DNA from: UBA2377 sp964525935
GTDB lineage: Bacteria; Verrucomicrobiota; Verrucomicrobiia; Opitutales; Opitutaceae
Assembly (NCBI GenBank): GCA_964525935.1
Contig: CAZGJZ010000007.1
Location: 248,001 to 312,000 of the forward strand
Reading direction: 5' to 3'
DNA length: 64,000 bases
A program made the position numbers and the translations under genes. Shown piece after piece: positions 27,217-36,313 of the stretch (its first letter is position 1; each line of letters begins with the position of its first letter). The notes under the pieces are model-generated. The model was not told the DNA's origin, searched no databases, and worked only from the letters and a program-made list of their open reading frames with translations.

Positions 27217-29232
27217 ATGCCATTCTCCCGACGCGATTTTCTTCGCGCCTCCACCCGTTTAAGTCTTTTTCTCGGACTCCCCAACTTCATGAGCGCCACT
27301 TCCCTCCCGGCCACTCCCGGCCGTCACCTCCTCTTCGACGAAGACGAACTGCCCCGCATCCGCGCGACCCTGGCCATGCCCGAGTTCGCCCCGTTTTGGA
27401 ACGGCGCCCGCAACGCCGACCTCGCCGATGACGAAAAATTCCTCCGCGAGCAGCTCGACCTCGCCAACACGATCAAGGATCTCGCCCGCGCCGCCAACAT
27501 CCTCGCCCGCTCGGCTTTCGTGCACAAGATTGCCCCCGACGCGCGGCACCTCGCCCTCGCCCGCCTCGCCCTCCAGCGCATGCTCGAGTATCCGCGCTGG
27601 GATTGGATCCTCGAGGCCGGCCAGCACACCGTGGGCGTCATGCGCAATGGCAGCACCGCCATCGCCGCCGTCCTCGCCGCCGACTGGCTCGCCGATGATC
27701 TCACCGCCGCCGAGCACGCCGCGCTCGTGAAGCACATCGGCGAGGAAGTCGGCCCCGCCGCCGAGTGCGCCGTCTTCGGCATGACGCATCACGACCAGGT
27801 CGTCGGCTGGACCATGGACCCCGCTTCCGCCGGCCTCACCCGCGTCGACGTGAGCCGTTGGCCGCGCATTCTCGATCTCAACAACCTGCGCATCATCGCC
27901 ACTTCGGGCCTCGCCGCCGCCGCCAGCTTCCTGCACGGCCGCCACCCGAAGGCGGATCACTGGGCCGCGATGGCGCGCGACAGCATGCGGCTCTTCGCTT
28001 CGCGCCTGCCCGCCGACGGCGCCTTCCCCGAGGGCCCCGACTACTGGCACTTCACCTTCAACTACTACACGGTTTCGCTCGAGCTCCTGCGCCGCCGCTG
28101 CGGCATCGACCTGCGCGACAGTTGCGATTTCCCGGCCATGACCCGCTACGTGCAGACCGTCGCCCTGCCCACGCGTGATGTGCCCAATGGCTGCGTCAAC
28201 ATCGGTGACGCCTTCATGAAGAGCGGCGCCGAACCGCTCGCGTGGATCGGCCGCCACTTCCGCGACACCACGGCCAACCATCTCGTGCTCCAGCCCGGCA
28301 CCATCCGCGAGCTGCCGCCATCCGCCTGGGCCGCCATCTGGTTCGACCCGACCGTCCCGCCCAGGCGCAGCGCCGACATCGTGCGCGATCGCGTGCTCTT
28401 TCCCGGTATCGTCATCTCCCGCTCCGGCTGGGAACCGACCGACTCCGTGCTCTCCTTCCGCAGCGGTGAACCCGAAAACCACGAGCACGCCGATCGCAAC
28501 AGTCTCCTCTTCGTCGCCCACGGCGAACGCCTGCTCACCGACCCGCTCAAGGCCGCCTACGGTCGCTCCGATCCCAAATGGCTGCTCCGTCTCACCGAGG
28601 CGCACACCGCCCTGCTCATCGGCGGCCGCGGCCATGTTTATCACGAAGGCCAGGAAGGCACCAACGCTTCCCAAGCCGCCGCGCACCTCGCGGATCACCG
28701 CATCGGTCCCGACTGGATGCTCGCCGTCAGCGATGCCACCGATGCTTACGCCCGCGCCGGCCTGCCGGTCTCCCTCGTCCGCCGCACCGTCGTTTTCCTG
28801 AAGCCCGACATCCTCCTCGTCCTCGACGAGGTCAAACTCACCGCCCCGCTCCCCGTGCAAACCCGCTGGCAGGTTTACAACGAAGACGCCCAGGGCTCCG
28901 TCGCCACCGCCGCGTCCACCTTCACCATCACGCGCCCCCACGCCACGCTGCGCGCCATCACCGCCGCTGCCGGTGAACTCGCCGTGAACCCCGGACGCCT
29001 TGCGATCCCCGAAGCCGGCGGCATCTATCCTTTCGCCGAAGTCTCTTCCCCGGCCGGTCTCGACCATCAACTTCTCACCGTCTGCACCGCCACGCCGCAA
29101 GGCGCCGGCCACGGTGAGCTCAAGCTCGCTCGCAACGGCGCCACCTGGACCGTCACCGGCCGCCACCGCGACCGCGACGTCCGCGTCACCTTCGCGTTAA
29201 ACTCCACGTCTGCGCCCACCGTGATCGTGTAA
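27217..29232 (+). CDS. Tat-exported heparinase II/III-like polysaccharide lyase
   Basis: 671 residues. The N-terminus SRRDFLRAS is a twin-arginine signal, so the protein is exported folded. An alpha/alpha-toroid domain (about 40-360) precedes a beta-sandwich with the Hepar_II_III pattern SRSGWEPTDSVLSFRSGEPENHEHADRNS. Its His-rich end is typical of this lyase fold. Such enzymes cleave uronate-containing polysaccharides such as heparin, alginate or oligoalginate. The gene starts a region rich in carbohydrate-related genes. Exact glycan specificity cannot be read. Confidence 0.85.
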   Translation: MPFSRRDFLRASTRLSLFLGLPNFMSATSLPATPGRHLLFDEDELPRIRATLAMPEFAPFWNGARNADLADDEKFLREQLDLANTIKDLARAANILARSAFVHKIAPDARHLALARLALQRMLEYPRWDWILEAGQHTVGVMRNGSTAIAAVLAADWLADDLTAAEHAALVKHIGEEVGPAAECAVFGMTHHDQVVGWTMDPASAGLTRVDVSRWPRILDLNNLRIIATSGLAAAASFLHGRHPKADHWAAMARDSMRLFASRLPADGAFPEGPDYWHFTFNYYTVSLELLRRRCGIDLRDSCDFPAMTRYVQTVALPTRDVPNGCVNIGDAFMKSGAEPLAWIGRHFRDTTANHLVLQPGTIRELPPSAWAAIWFDPTVPPRRSADIVRDRVLFPGIVISRSGWEPTDSVLSFRSGEPENHEHADRNSLLFVAHGERLLTDPLKAAYGRSDPKWLLRLTEAHTALLIGGRGHVYHEGQEGTNASQAAAHLADHRIGPDWMLAVSDATDAYARAGLPVSLVRRTVVFLKPDILLVLDEVKLTAPLPVQTRWQVYNEDAQGSVATAASTFTITRPHATLRAITAAAGELAVNPGRLAIPEAGGIYPFAEVSSPAGLDHQLLTVCTATPQGAGHGELKLARNGATWTVTGRHRDRDVRVTFALNSTSAPTVIV

Positions 29233-29265
29233 GGGCGTCCCTGGTTTTAAGTAAGCCCGCCGCGC

Positions 29266-29301
29266 AAAAAACCGCCGCCGGAAATAATGTCCGGCGGCGA
29301 T
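29266..29301 (-). terminator. Rho-independent terminator for the DUF5666-like gene
   Basis: Stem CGCCGCCGG (29273-29281) and CCGGCGGCG (29291-29299) with a 9-base loop. On the minus strand it is followed by TTTTTT. It ends the minus-strand transcript of the next gene. Confidence 0.85.
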
Positions 29302-29344
29302 CAGCAAGGGATTTCGTCGTTTTGCCCAGGCGCGGGCGACTCGC

Positions 29345-29692
29345 TCACTCCGCCGCCTTGATCACTTCGATGCTCTCGGCCTGCCACGTGCCATCGACCT
29401 GCTTCGTGGCCGCCACGCGGACTTTATCACCGACATTGAGATCGGTCAGGCCCACGGCCGCGGCGTCCTTGATGAAGGCCGTGGACCCGATCACGGCGAT
29501 TGTCTGGCCATTAACGATGATCGAGTTGTCGCTCCTGGCCTCGATGCGGCCCTTCACGACCCTCGACTCGCGGACGGAGTCGCTCACCGCCACGGGGTTG
29601 GTTTCCGGCGTAGTGGCCTGACCGGCCAAGGGCGTGACGAACACACCGCCAACGACGAAACTGAACACTGTGCTGAGGGATTTTGTTTTCAT
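29345..29692 (-). CDS. Secreted DUF5666-like OB-fold protein
   Basis: A 115-residue protein with a signal peptide (MKTKSLSTVFSFVVGGVFVT; cleavage near AGQA). The mature part resembles DUF5666: VKGRIEARSDNSIIVNGQTI, then LNVGDKVRVAATKQVDGTWQ, a small beta-barrel. Periplasmic; function unknown. ATG 29692 is the only start that provides a signal peptide. It is transcribed against its neighbours and ends at its own terminator. Confidence 0.82.
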   Translation of the reverse strand: MKTKSLSTVFSFVVGGVFVTPLAGQATTPETNPVAVSDSVRESRVVKGRIEARSDNSIIVNGQTIAVIGSTAFIKDAAAVGLTDLNVGDKVRVAATKQVDGTWQAESIEVIKAAE

Positions 29693-29986
29693 ACACGCCC
29701 TCCATTGCATCACGCGTGCCACGCCTCCGCGCTTCTCCAAACCACTCATGATCAGCGCCTCGTTTTTTAGACCAAAATAACCGCCGCGCACATCGCACGA
29801 AATCACGCAGCCCAACCATGCATCCGGCAAGATTCCGTGAACACCGGGAACTGCGGCCGCGTTTCCCTGCGTTGCTTGATTCTGCCTCGTCAGCGCCAGC
29901 CCTCCGTCTGCTCCGCGACCCGCCCAAATTATCACACGCTCCAGCCTCGCCAAGCCCCCGCCGTTTACTACGGTCGCCGCTTCCCC

Positions 29987-30814
29987 ATGATCTTGTGCGA
30001 GCGCCCCCTCGCCATGCTGCTGTCCGCAGCCCTGGTATTTTCCACCGCCGTGCTCGCGGCAGCGGAGGATCGCGTCCGCACCGCATGGGAAGAACTCTCG
30101 CTGCTCAACCCCAACGACGCGCAGCAACTCTTCCACGCCGCCGCCGCGCACGACCCCGCCAGTCGTGAGGCCCGTCTCGGCGAAGCCCTCGCCCAACTCA
30201 ACGCCCAACCCCGCAGCGAAGCCCGCCTCGCCGACGCCCGCCGGCTCTTCGAGTCGCTCCGCGCCGAAAATCCCGCCGACGACGCCGGCATCGCCGCCAC
30301 CTACTACCTCGCCCGTCTCCGGCAGATCCACGACTACGCCACCGACCGCACTCCCGCCATTCTCGCCTACCGGGCGCTACTGGCCGCCCATCCGGGTCAC
30401 CCCATCGCGGAGCTCGCCGCGCCCAAGCTCGCCATCCTCCTGCTCTACGACGATGTCGCCCCCGCCGTCTGGGATCAGCGGGCGCAGGAAATTTTCACGC
30501 TCCTCCCGCAGCTGCAATCGCCCGAGGCCCGCCGCGACACCCGGCTCATCCTCGCCGATGCGCTGATCAAACTCCGCCGCGATCACGCGCGCGCCTACCC
30601 GCTGCTCGCCCACTGTCTCGACGCCAACCTCATCGTGCGCGTCCAGCGGCTCAACTCCGCCCTGCTCCAGGCCGCCGAGTCGGCCCGTATCCTCGGCCGC
30701 AATTCCGAGGCCGCCGCCTATTACGCCCGCTACCTCGAGCAGTTTCCCCGCGACATCAAATCCTCCGAAGTCCGCCACCGCCTCGCCGCGTTGTCGGGAA
30801 AGGTCGCGCCGTGA
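29987..30814 (+). CDS. Secreted TPR-like protein coupled to a solute-binding protein
   Basis: 275 residues with a signal peptide (residues 1-26, AxA-like end in VLAAAED). The rest is helical, with repeated helix pairs that look like degenerate tetratricopeptide repeats (LNPNDAQQLFHAAAAHDPAS, AAYYARYLEQFPRDIKS). The stop codon overlaps the GTG of the next gene (GTGA), so the two are translationally coupled. It may be a periplasmic scaffold for the solute-binding protein. I do not recognise a specific family. Confidence 0.75.
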   Translation: MILCERPLAMLLSAALVFSTAVLAAAEDRVRTAWEELSLLNPNDAQQLFHAAAAHDPASREARLGEALAQLNAQPRSEARLADARRLFESLRAENPADDAGIAATYYLARLRQIHDYATDRTPAILAYRALLAAHPGHPIAELAAPKLAILLLYDDVAPAVWDQRAQEIFTLLPQLQSPEARRDTRLILADALIKLRRDHARAYPLLAHCLDANLIVRVQRLNSALLQAAESARILGRNSEAAAYYARYLEQFPRDIKSSEVRHRLAALSGKVAP

Positions 30815-32400
30815 TCCCGCAACCGCACCGCAAGCGCCTGCTCTTCCTCCTCATCCTCGTCGCGTTTGTTTTTTCAATCTACGTCGTCGGCCGCCGCGTC
30901 ATGCGCGATTTCGGCGGTGACCGCATCACGCTGCGCTTCGCCCACTGGCAGCTCGAACCCGGCGTGCGCGATGCCTTCGACGCCCTCGCCCGCGAATACG
31001 AGCGCCTGCACCCCAACGTCCGCATCGAGCAACTGCTCATCCCGGAAACCATTTTTCGCCAGTGGTGCACCACGCAGCTCGTCGGCGGCAGCGCGCCCGA
31101 TCTCGTGCAGATCGGCAAGGGCGTCGGCATGGGCGCCACGAAGCGCTACTTCATTCCGTTCACCGCCGAGGCCAACGAACCCAACCCCTACAACGCCGGC
31201 ACCGCGCTCGCCACCACCCCCTGGCGCAACACCTTCATCGATGGCATGAACGCCGGCTATGACGCCGAGACCTTCGAGTGCTACAGCGCCTCGCTCTTCA
31301 CCGGCACCATCCGCATGTTCTACAATGCGGACCTCCTCCGCGAGATCACCGGCCGCACCGAACCGCCCGCCACCTTTAACGAACTGCGTCTCCTCTGCGC
31401 GCGCGTCCGCGAGTTCGCCCGCGCCCAAGGCCGCGACCTCGTCCCCATCGCCGGCTCCTCCCTCAGCGGCTCGATTCTGATGGACGGGCTTTTCCAAAGT
31501 CAGACCCAGCGCCTCGCCGGCGAGCTGAATCCCGGCGGCTCTTTTCCCGTCGAAGTCGAGGAGTTCTCCCTCGCCTACCTCAACCGCCAGTGGTCGCTCG
31601 ATGACGCCGCGCTGCGCCAGGCCGCCGAGCTCATGCGCGTCGCCGGCCAGCTCATGCCCCCGGGCTTCATGGAGTCGGGCCGCGAGCAGGCCAATCTCGT
31701 GTTCGTGCAGGGCCGCGCCCTCATGATGATGGGGTTTTCCGTCGAGGCCGCCGGTGTCATGCGGCAGGTGAATTTTTCCCTGCGCGCCTTCCGCTGCCCG
31801 CAACCCGCGGCCGACGATCCCCGCTTCGGCCCCCAAATCGTCGGCCTCGCCGCCGAAAACGGCCTCGCCACCTACGGCGGCTTCGGCCTCACGCGCTCCT
31901 CGCGCCACCCGGAGCAGGCGCTCGATTTCATCCGCTTTCTCACCAGTGAGGCCTCGTGCCGCACCTACACCCGTCTCAGCCACAATCTTCCCGTCATCAC
32001 CACCGTCCCGGTCGCCGAAAGCCTGCGTGATTTCGCTCCGCAACTCGAAGGCTTCCCGCCCGGCCCGACCTACATGTATATGGCCGATACCAAGTCGCTC
32101 CTGCTCCGCACGCAACACCTGCTGTTCGGACCCGAGGGTGACACCGCGGCTTTCCTCGAACGCTTCGGCCGCGATTTCGGCGCGACCATCCGCGGCGACC
32201 TTGAGCGCAATGTGCAATTCCGCACCGCCAGCGTGCGCCGCACCGAGAGCACCATCGCCGCCACCCGCCAACTCCTCCTCCAAGACGCCGGCGACCTCGC
32301 GCTCGCGCTCAAATATCAAAGTCAGGTCGAAGCCCAAAATGAGGTCGAGACCCTCGTCTACTACACTCAGCTTCGCCTCGACCAAGCCGCCCGCCGCTAG
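30811..32400 (+). CDS. Membrane-anchored family-1-type extracellular solute-binding protein
   Basis: A 529-residue protein. Residues about 8-25 (LLFLLILVAFVFSIYVVG) form a membrane anchor without a lipobox. A sugar ABC-transporter binding-protein fold follows, with ITLRFAHWQLEPGVRDAFDA and APDLVQIGKG, and continues to about residue 430. The C-terminal 100 residues are helical. The start is GTG 30811, overlapping the previous stop. No permease or ATPase gene is nearby, which is unusual for this family. It may bind a glycan for a transporter elsewhere or act as a sensor. Confidence 0.85.
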   Translation: MIPQPHRKRLLFLLILVAFVFSIYVVGRRVMRDFGGDRITLRFAHWQLEPGVRDAFDALAREYERLHPNVRIEQLLIPETIFRQWCTTQLVGGSAPDLVQIGKGVGMGATKRYFIPFTAEANEPNPYNAGTALATTPWRNTFIDGMNAGYDAETFECYSASLFTGTIRMFYNADLLREITGRTEPPATFNELRLLCARVREFARAQGRDLVPIAGSSLSGSILMDGLFQSQTQRLAGELNPGGSFPVEVEEFSLAYLNRQWSLDDAALRQAAELMRVAGQLMPPGFMESGREQANLVFVQGRALMMMGFSVEAAGVMRQVNFSLRAFRCPQPAADDPRFGPQIVGLAAENGLATYGGFGLTRSSRHPEQALDFIRFLTSEASCRTYTRLSHNLPVITTVPVAESLRDFAPQLEGFPPGPTYMYMADTKSLLLRTQHLLFGPEGDTAAFLERFGRDFGATIRGDLERNVQFRTASVRRTESTIAATRQLLLQDAGDLALALKYQSQVEAQNEVETLVYYTQLRLDQAARR

Positions 32401-32405
32401 CCCCT

Positions 32406-32437
32406 CTCTCAACTCTCACCCCTCAACTCTCAACTCA
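32406..32437 (+). repeat. CTCAACT phrase repeat before beta-helix gene
   Basis: CTCTCAACT / CTCACCC / CTCAACT / CTCAACT, four degenerate heptamers. It ends 4 bases before the ATG at 32442 and so replaces a normal ribosome-binding site. The heptamer is the same as at 6498-6527 and inside ispG. Confidence 0.6.
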
Positions 32438-32441
32438 TCCG

Positions 32442-34559
32442 ATGACCACCTACCACCTCTCCCCTCGCGGCCGTGACCACGCTCCCGGCAGCGCCGCGCG
32501 TCCTTGGGCCACCCTCGCTGGCGCCCGCGACAACCTCCGCGCCCTCCGCGCCGCCGGCAAACTCTCCGGCCCGGTCACCGTTCTCATCGCCGACGGCCGC
32601 TACGCGCAGACTGAGACAGTGCTGTTCAACCACACCGATTCGCTCACGCACTACACCGCGGCTCCCCGCGCCACACCGGTCTTCGATGGCGGCGAAAAAC
32701 TCACCGGCTGGAAGGTCGGCACGCGCAACGGTCGCACCGAATGGACCCTCGACCTCCCCGACGTTGTCACGGGCAAGCGCCACTTCCGCTCCCTCTTCGT
32801 CAACGGCCGCCGCGCGCCGCGCGCCCGTTTCCCGAAATTCACACCCGACGTCAAAGGCGGCCAAAACATCCTCCGCGTCGGCGAAATGCGCGACCCCACC
32901 AAGACCGGCCTCGGCGATGGCAGCGACACGTTCAAACCCGCGCCCGGCGACTTGTCTCCCTCCTGGGCCTCGCTCCCCGACGCCGAGTTCGTCGTCATGC
33001 ACTACTGGATCGAGGAGCGCCTGCCCAAGCCCGCGCTCAACCCGCGCACCGGCTGGCTCAGCTTCGCCCGTCGCTCCGCCTTCTGTCTCTACGAGGCCCA
33101 CACCAACGCCAAAGGCGAGCACGCCCACGCGCGCTACTACATCGACAATCTCTTCGAAGCCCTCACTGAGCCCGGCGAATGGTATCTCAGCAAGGAAACC
33201 GGCCGGCTCTACTACCTGCCACGCCCCGGCGAAACGCCCGCCAACACCGCCATCTTCGCGCCGCACCTCCACACTTTCGTCAAAGCAGTCGGCAGCATCT
33301 TCGGCGAGTCCGGCGCCCGTATGGACGTTCACGGCACGAAGCACGTCCGCGACCTCACCTTCACCGGCCTCACCTTTCGGCACAGCGACTGGTTTTCTCC
33401 GCTCGCCGAGAAACACATCCCTTCGCACGACACCCTCGAGGGCAACGATCTCCCCATCGGCGGCAGCGTGCAGGCCGCCGTCGCCGTGCCCGGCGCGCTC
33501 CTCTTCCGCGCCGCGCGTGATTGCCGCGTGACCGACTGCACCATCGAACACATCGGCCTCTACGCCCTCGAGTTCGGCTACGGCTGCCGCGATTGCGCTG
33601 CCGTCGGCAACACCATGCACGACCTCGGGGCCGGCGGCATCCGCGCCGGTGGCGCCGACCTCGACGGCCTCGGCGAACGCCGCACCGGCAACCTCACCAT
33701 TACCGATAATCACATCCACCACATCGGGCGCATTTTCCACCAAGGCATCGGCGTCTTCCTCGGCAACGCCGCCGACTCGCTCGTCGCGCACAACCATATC
33801 CACGACACCTGCTACACTGGCATCTCCGTCGGCTGGACCTGGGGCTACCGCGACACTGTCGCCACGCACAATCGCGTCGAAAATAACCTCATCCACCACA
33901 TCGGCGCCGGCCTGCTGAGCGACATGGGCGGCATCTACACGCTCGGCGTGCAACCCGGTTCGATCATCCGCGGCAATCACCTCCACCACATCTGGTCGCA
34001 CGACTACGGCGGGTGGGGCATTTACCTCGACGAAGGCACCGCCCACTACCTCGTCGAGCACAACCTCGTCCATGACACCAAGGACGCCGGGTTCATGATC
34101 CACTACGGCCGCGAAAACACCGTCCGCTACAACCTCCTCGCCCGCGGCAAAAACGCGACCGTCATGGTCGGCCGCATCGATCCCGGCCACTACGCCGCCA
34201 ACTTCTTCAACAACATCCTGCTCGGCCCCAGCAGCGCGCTCTACCGCAGCGGTTATCAAGGCAACATCGCCAAAGACGCCCTCGTCGCCAACGCCAACTG
34301 CTTCTGGTTCCCGGGCGGCAAGCTCCCGCCGAGCATCAATCCCGAGAGCTACCTGAAGGACAAAAACACGCCGCGCTCCCTCACCTTCGCCCAATGGCAA
34401 AAGGCCGGCCACGACGAACTCTCCATCATCGCCGACCCAAAAGTCACCGAAGGTAAAAAGACCTGGCGCCTCGCCAAAAATTCCCCCGCCCTGAAACTCG
34501 GCTTCAAACCCTGGGACTGGAGCAAGGCCGGCGTGCGGCCCGCGAAGCTCCGCAAATAG
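32442..34559 (+). CDS. Right-handed parallel beta-helix protein, copy 1
   Basis: 705 residues without a signal peptide. The middle and C-terminal parts (about 300-640) contain tandem beta-helix coils with recurring VAHNHIHDT, RVENNLIHHI and IRGNHLHHIWSHDYGG patterns, as in pectate-lyase-like and glycan-epimerase folds. An N-terminal domain has FVNGRRAPRARFPKF. A second copy lies at 36314-38443. Activity could be lyase, glycoside hydrolase or C5-epimerase on a uronate chain; catalytic residues cannot be fixed. Absence of a signal peptide argues for action on imported oligosaccharides. Confidence 0.88.
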   Translation: MTTYHLSPRGRDHAPGSAARPWATLAGARDNLRALRAAGKLSGPVTVLIADGRYAQTETVLFNHTDSLTHYTAAPRATPVFDGGEKLTGWKVGTRNGRTEWTLDLPDVVTGKRHFRSLFVNGRRAPRARFPKFTPDVKGGQNILRVGEMRDPTKTGLGDGSDTFKPAPGDLSPSWASLPDAEFVVMHYWIEERLPKPALNPRTGWLSFARRSAFCLYEAHTNAKGEHAHARYYIDNLFEALTEPGEWYLSKETGRLYYLPRPGETPANTAIFAPHLHTFVKAVGSIFGESGARMDVHGTKHVRDLTFTGLTFRHSDWFSPLAEKHIPSHDTLEGNDLPIGGSVQAAVAVPGALLFRAARDCRVTDCTIEHIGLYALEFGYGCRDCAAVGNTMHDLGAGGIRAGGADLDGLGERRTGNLTITDNHIHHIGRIFHQGIGVFLGNAADSLVAHNHIHDTCYTGISVGWTWGYRDTVATHNRVENNLIHHIGAGLLSDMGGIYTLGVQPGSIIRGNHLHHIWSHDYGGWGIYLDEGTAHYLVEHNLVHDTKDAGFMIHYGRENTVRYNLLARGKNATVMVGRIDPGHYAANFFNNILLGPSSALYRSGYQGNIAKDALVANANCFWFPGGKLPPSINPESYLKDKNTPRSLTFAQWQKAGHDELSIIADPKVTEGKKTWRLAKNSPALKLGFKPWDWSKAGVRPAKLRK

Positions 34560-34572
34560 CTTTTGCAGTAAA

Positions 34573-35025
34573 ATGACCAGCGTTCGCCGAGCCATTGCTG
34601 AAGATCTTCCAGCCATCGCTCGGATTCACCGGCAGGCCTTTTTCACGGCGATGCCGCAGATGCCTGCGCTGCATACGTCCGTGGAAGATTTGGATTTCTA
34701 CACCCATGTCGTGTTTCCCAATTCAGAAATCTGGCTGGTCGAACAGGAGGGCATCGTAGCTGGTTTCATCGCTTTCCGACCGGGCTGGATCGATCAGTTC
34801 TACATCGATCCCAACTTTCAACGCCAGGGACTTGGCAGCCAACTCTTGCACGTCGCCCAGCGCTCAAATTCCGAACTCCAACTCTGGACGTTTCAATGCA
34901 ACCAAGCCGCTCACTCATTCTATGAGCGTCATGGTTTTCAGATAACTCGCATGACTGACGGACATGCGAATGAGGAGCGACAGCCTGATATCCTCTATAT
35001 CTGGCCTCGCCTCCCGGGAAATTGA
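34573..35025 (+). CDS. GNAT-family N-acetyltransferase
   Basis: A 150-residue GNAT protein. The acetyl-CoA motif is DPNFQRQGLGSQLL, and the core strand WIDQFYIDP precedes it. The late motif NQAAHSFYERHGF is typical of the family. Its base composition is clearly lower in GC than the flanking beta-helix genes, and codon choice is less biased, so it may be a recent arrival. It starts 13 bases after the beta-helix stop. The acceptor is unknown. Confidence 0.9.
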   Translation: MTSVRRAIAEDLPAIARIHRQAFFTAMPQMPALHTSVEDLDFYTHVVFPNSEIWLVEQEGIVAGFIAFRPGWIDQFYIDPNFQRQGLGSQLLHVAQRSNSELQLWTFQCNQAAHSFYERHGFQITRMTDGHANEERQPDILYIWPRLPGN

Positions 35026-35029
35026 TCAA

Positions 35030-36049
35030 ATGAACATCGCGATCATCGGCGGCACCGGCTTCATCGGCGGCCACGTCACCGCCCAACTCGCCGCACTCGG
35101 CCACCGTTTGCTCGTCTTCCATCGTGGCAAGCAGTCCCTGCCTGATCTGCTCAACGTCACTTCGCTTATCGGCGAGCGCCAGACTCTCTCCACTCACGCC
35201 GACGCCTTCCGCCGCTTCGATCCGCAGGTCGTCATCGACGTGATCGGATACTCGCAGCGCGACGCCCGCGAACTCGTCGCCACCTTCCGCGATTCGCCTG
35301 CGCGCATCGTCGCGTTGAGCAGCGTCGACGTGTATCGCAACCGCTCCGGTTTCTTCGGTCACCCCGAGGCTTCACCTGATCTCGCGCCCTTCAGCGAGGA
35401 CACTCCGCTCCGCATCCGCTTCTATCCCTACGCCGACCACACCAAACCCTTCGATCCTGACACGACCTACGAAAAAGTCCTCGTCGAGGAAACGCTCCGC
35501 CGCGAGTTGCCCGGTCGCACCACCATTCTCCGCCTCGCCGCCGTCTACGGTCCCGGCGACCGCCAGCATCGGCTCTGGCCTTACTTGAAGCGCATGCTCG
35601 ATCAGCGCCCGTTCATCCTCCTTGAAGCCACTCAAGCCAGCTGGCCTTGGACGCGCGGCTATGTCGAAAATATCGCCGCCGCCATCGTCACCGCCGCACT
35701 CCACGACGCCGCCCGCGGAGAAATCTTCAACGTCGGCGAATCCACCGCGCCAACGGAACACGCCTGGGTCACCCGCCTCGCCGGCCTCACCGGCTGGACC
35801 GGTCGCATCCTCACCCTCCCCAACGCCGCCCTCCCCGCCCATCTTCGCACGAACTACGACTGGCGTTACGGTTTCGCCATGAACTGCGGCAAACTTCGCA
35901 TCGCCCTCAATCACACCGATCCCGTCCCCGTCGACCTCGCCCTCCGTCGCACCATCGACTGGGAAACCGCGAACCCACCACCCACCGCCGACCCTGCCCA
36001 ATTCAACTACCCCGCCGAAGACGCCGCCAACCATTCATCCTCGCAGTAA
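35030..36049 (+). CDS. NAD-dependent epimerase/dehydratase (atypical SDR)
   Basis: 339 residues with the NAD-binding GGTGFIGGH at residues 7-15. The usual SDR catalytic pair region reads TTYEKVLVEE, so Y is present but lysine is not at the canonical +4 position, as in many atypical SDRs. LRLAAVYGPGD is also family-typical. It starts 4 bases after the GNAT stop. Its likely substrate is a nucleotide sugar or a sugar. The pair GNAT+SDR lies between the two beta-helix copies. Confidence 0.86.
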   Translation: MNIAIIGGTGFIGGHVTAQLAALGHRLLVFHRGKQSLPDLLNVTSLIGERQTLSTHADAFRRFDPQVVIDVIGYSQRDARELVATFRDSPARIVALSSVDVYRNRSGFFGHPEASPDLAPFSEDTPLRIRFYPYADHTKPFDPDTTYEKVLVEETLRRELPGRTTILRLAAVYGPGDRQHRLWPYLKRMLDQRPFILLEATQASWPWTRGYVENIAAAIVTAALHDAARGEIFNVGESTAPTEHAWVTRLAGLTGWTGRILTLPNAALPAHLRTNYDWRYGFAMNCGKLRIALNHTDPVPVDLALRRTIDWETANPPPTADPAQFNYPAEDAANHSSSQ

Positions 36050-36122
36050 CCTTTTCAACGCAGCCAGCAGCCACGAGCGTGAGCGAGTGGGCCGGATCTC
36101 TCCCAGCCTCCCTCTGCCTTTT

Positions 36123-36295
36123 CTTTTTTGCGCCTTCTGCGCCTTTTTGCGGCCATCTCCTCCCACCCAACTTCAGCCTAAACTTTAAACCTCAACTGGC
36201 GCCAAACCGCCCCCCGTGATCCACACGAATTCTTTCTACCTGTATTCTGCACCATTTTCCCTTCGCCAGCCGACCTCCTGCTACCTGTTACTTGC
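36123..36295 (+). repeat. Two phrase repeats upstream of beta-helix copy 2
   Basis: The first (36123-36154) iterates TTTTGCGCC / TTCTGCGCC / TTTTTGCGGCC. The second (36276-36295) is CCTGCTACCTGTTACTTGCC, related to the TACTTG word of the ispG leader. Both are in the 264-base gap between the epimerase and the beta-helix gene; no gene was found in the gap. Confidence 0.45.
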
Positions 36296-36313
36296 CGCTT
36301 CATCCTTCGCCCC

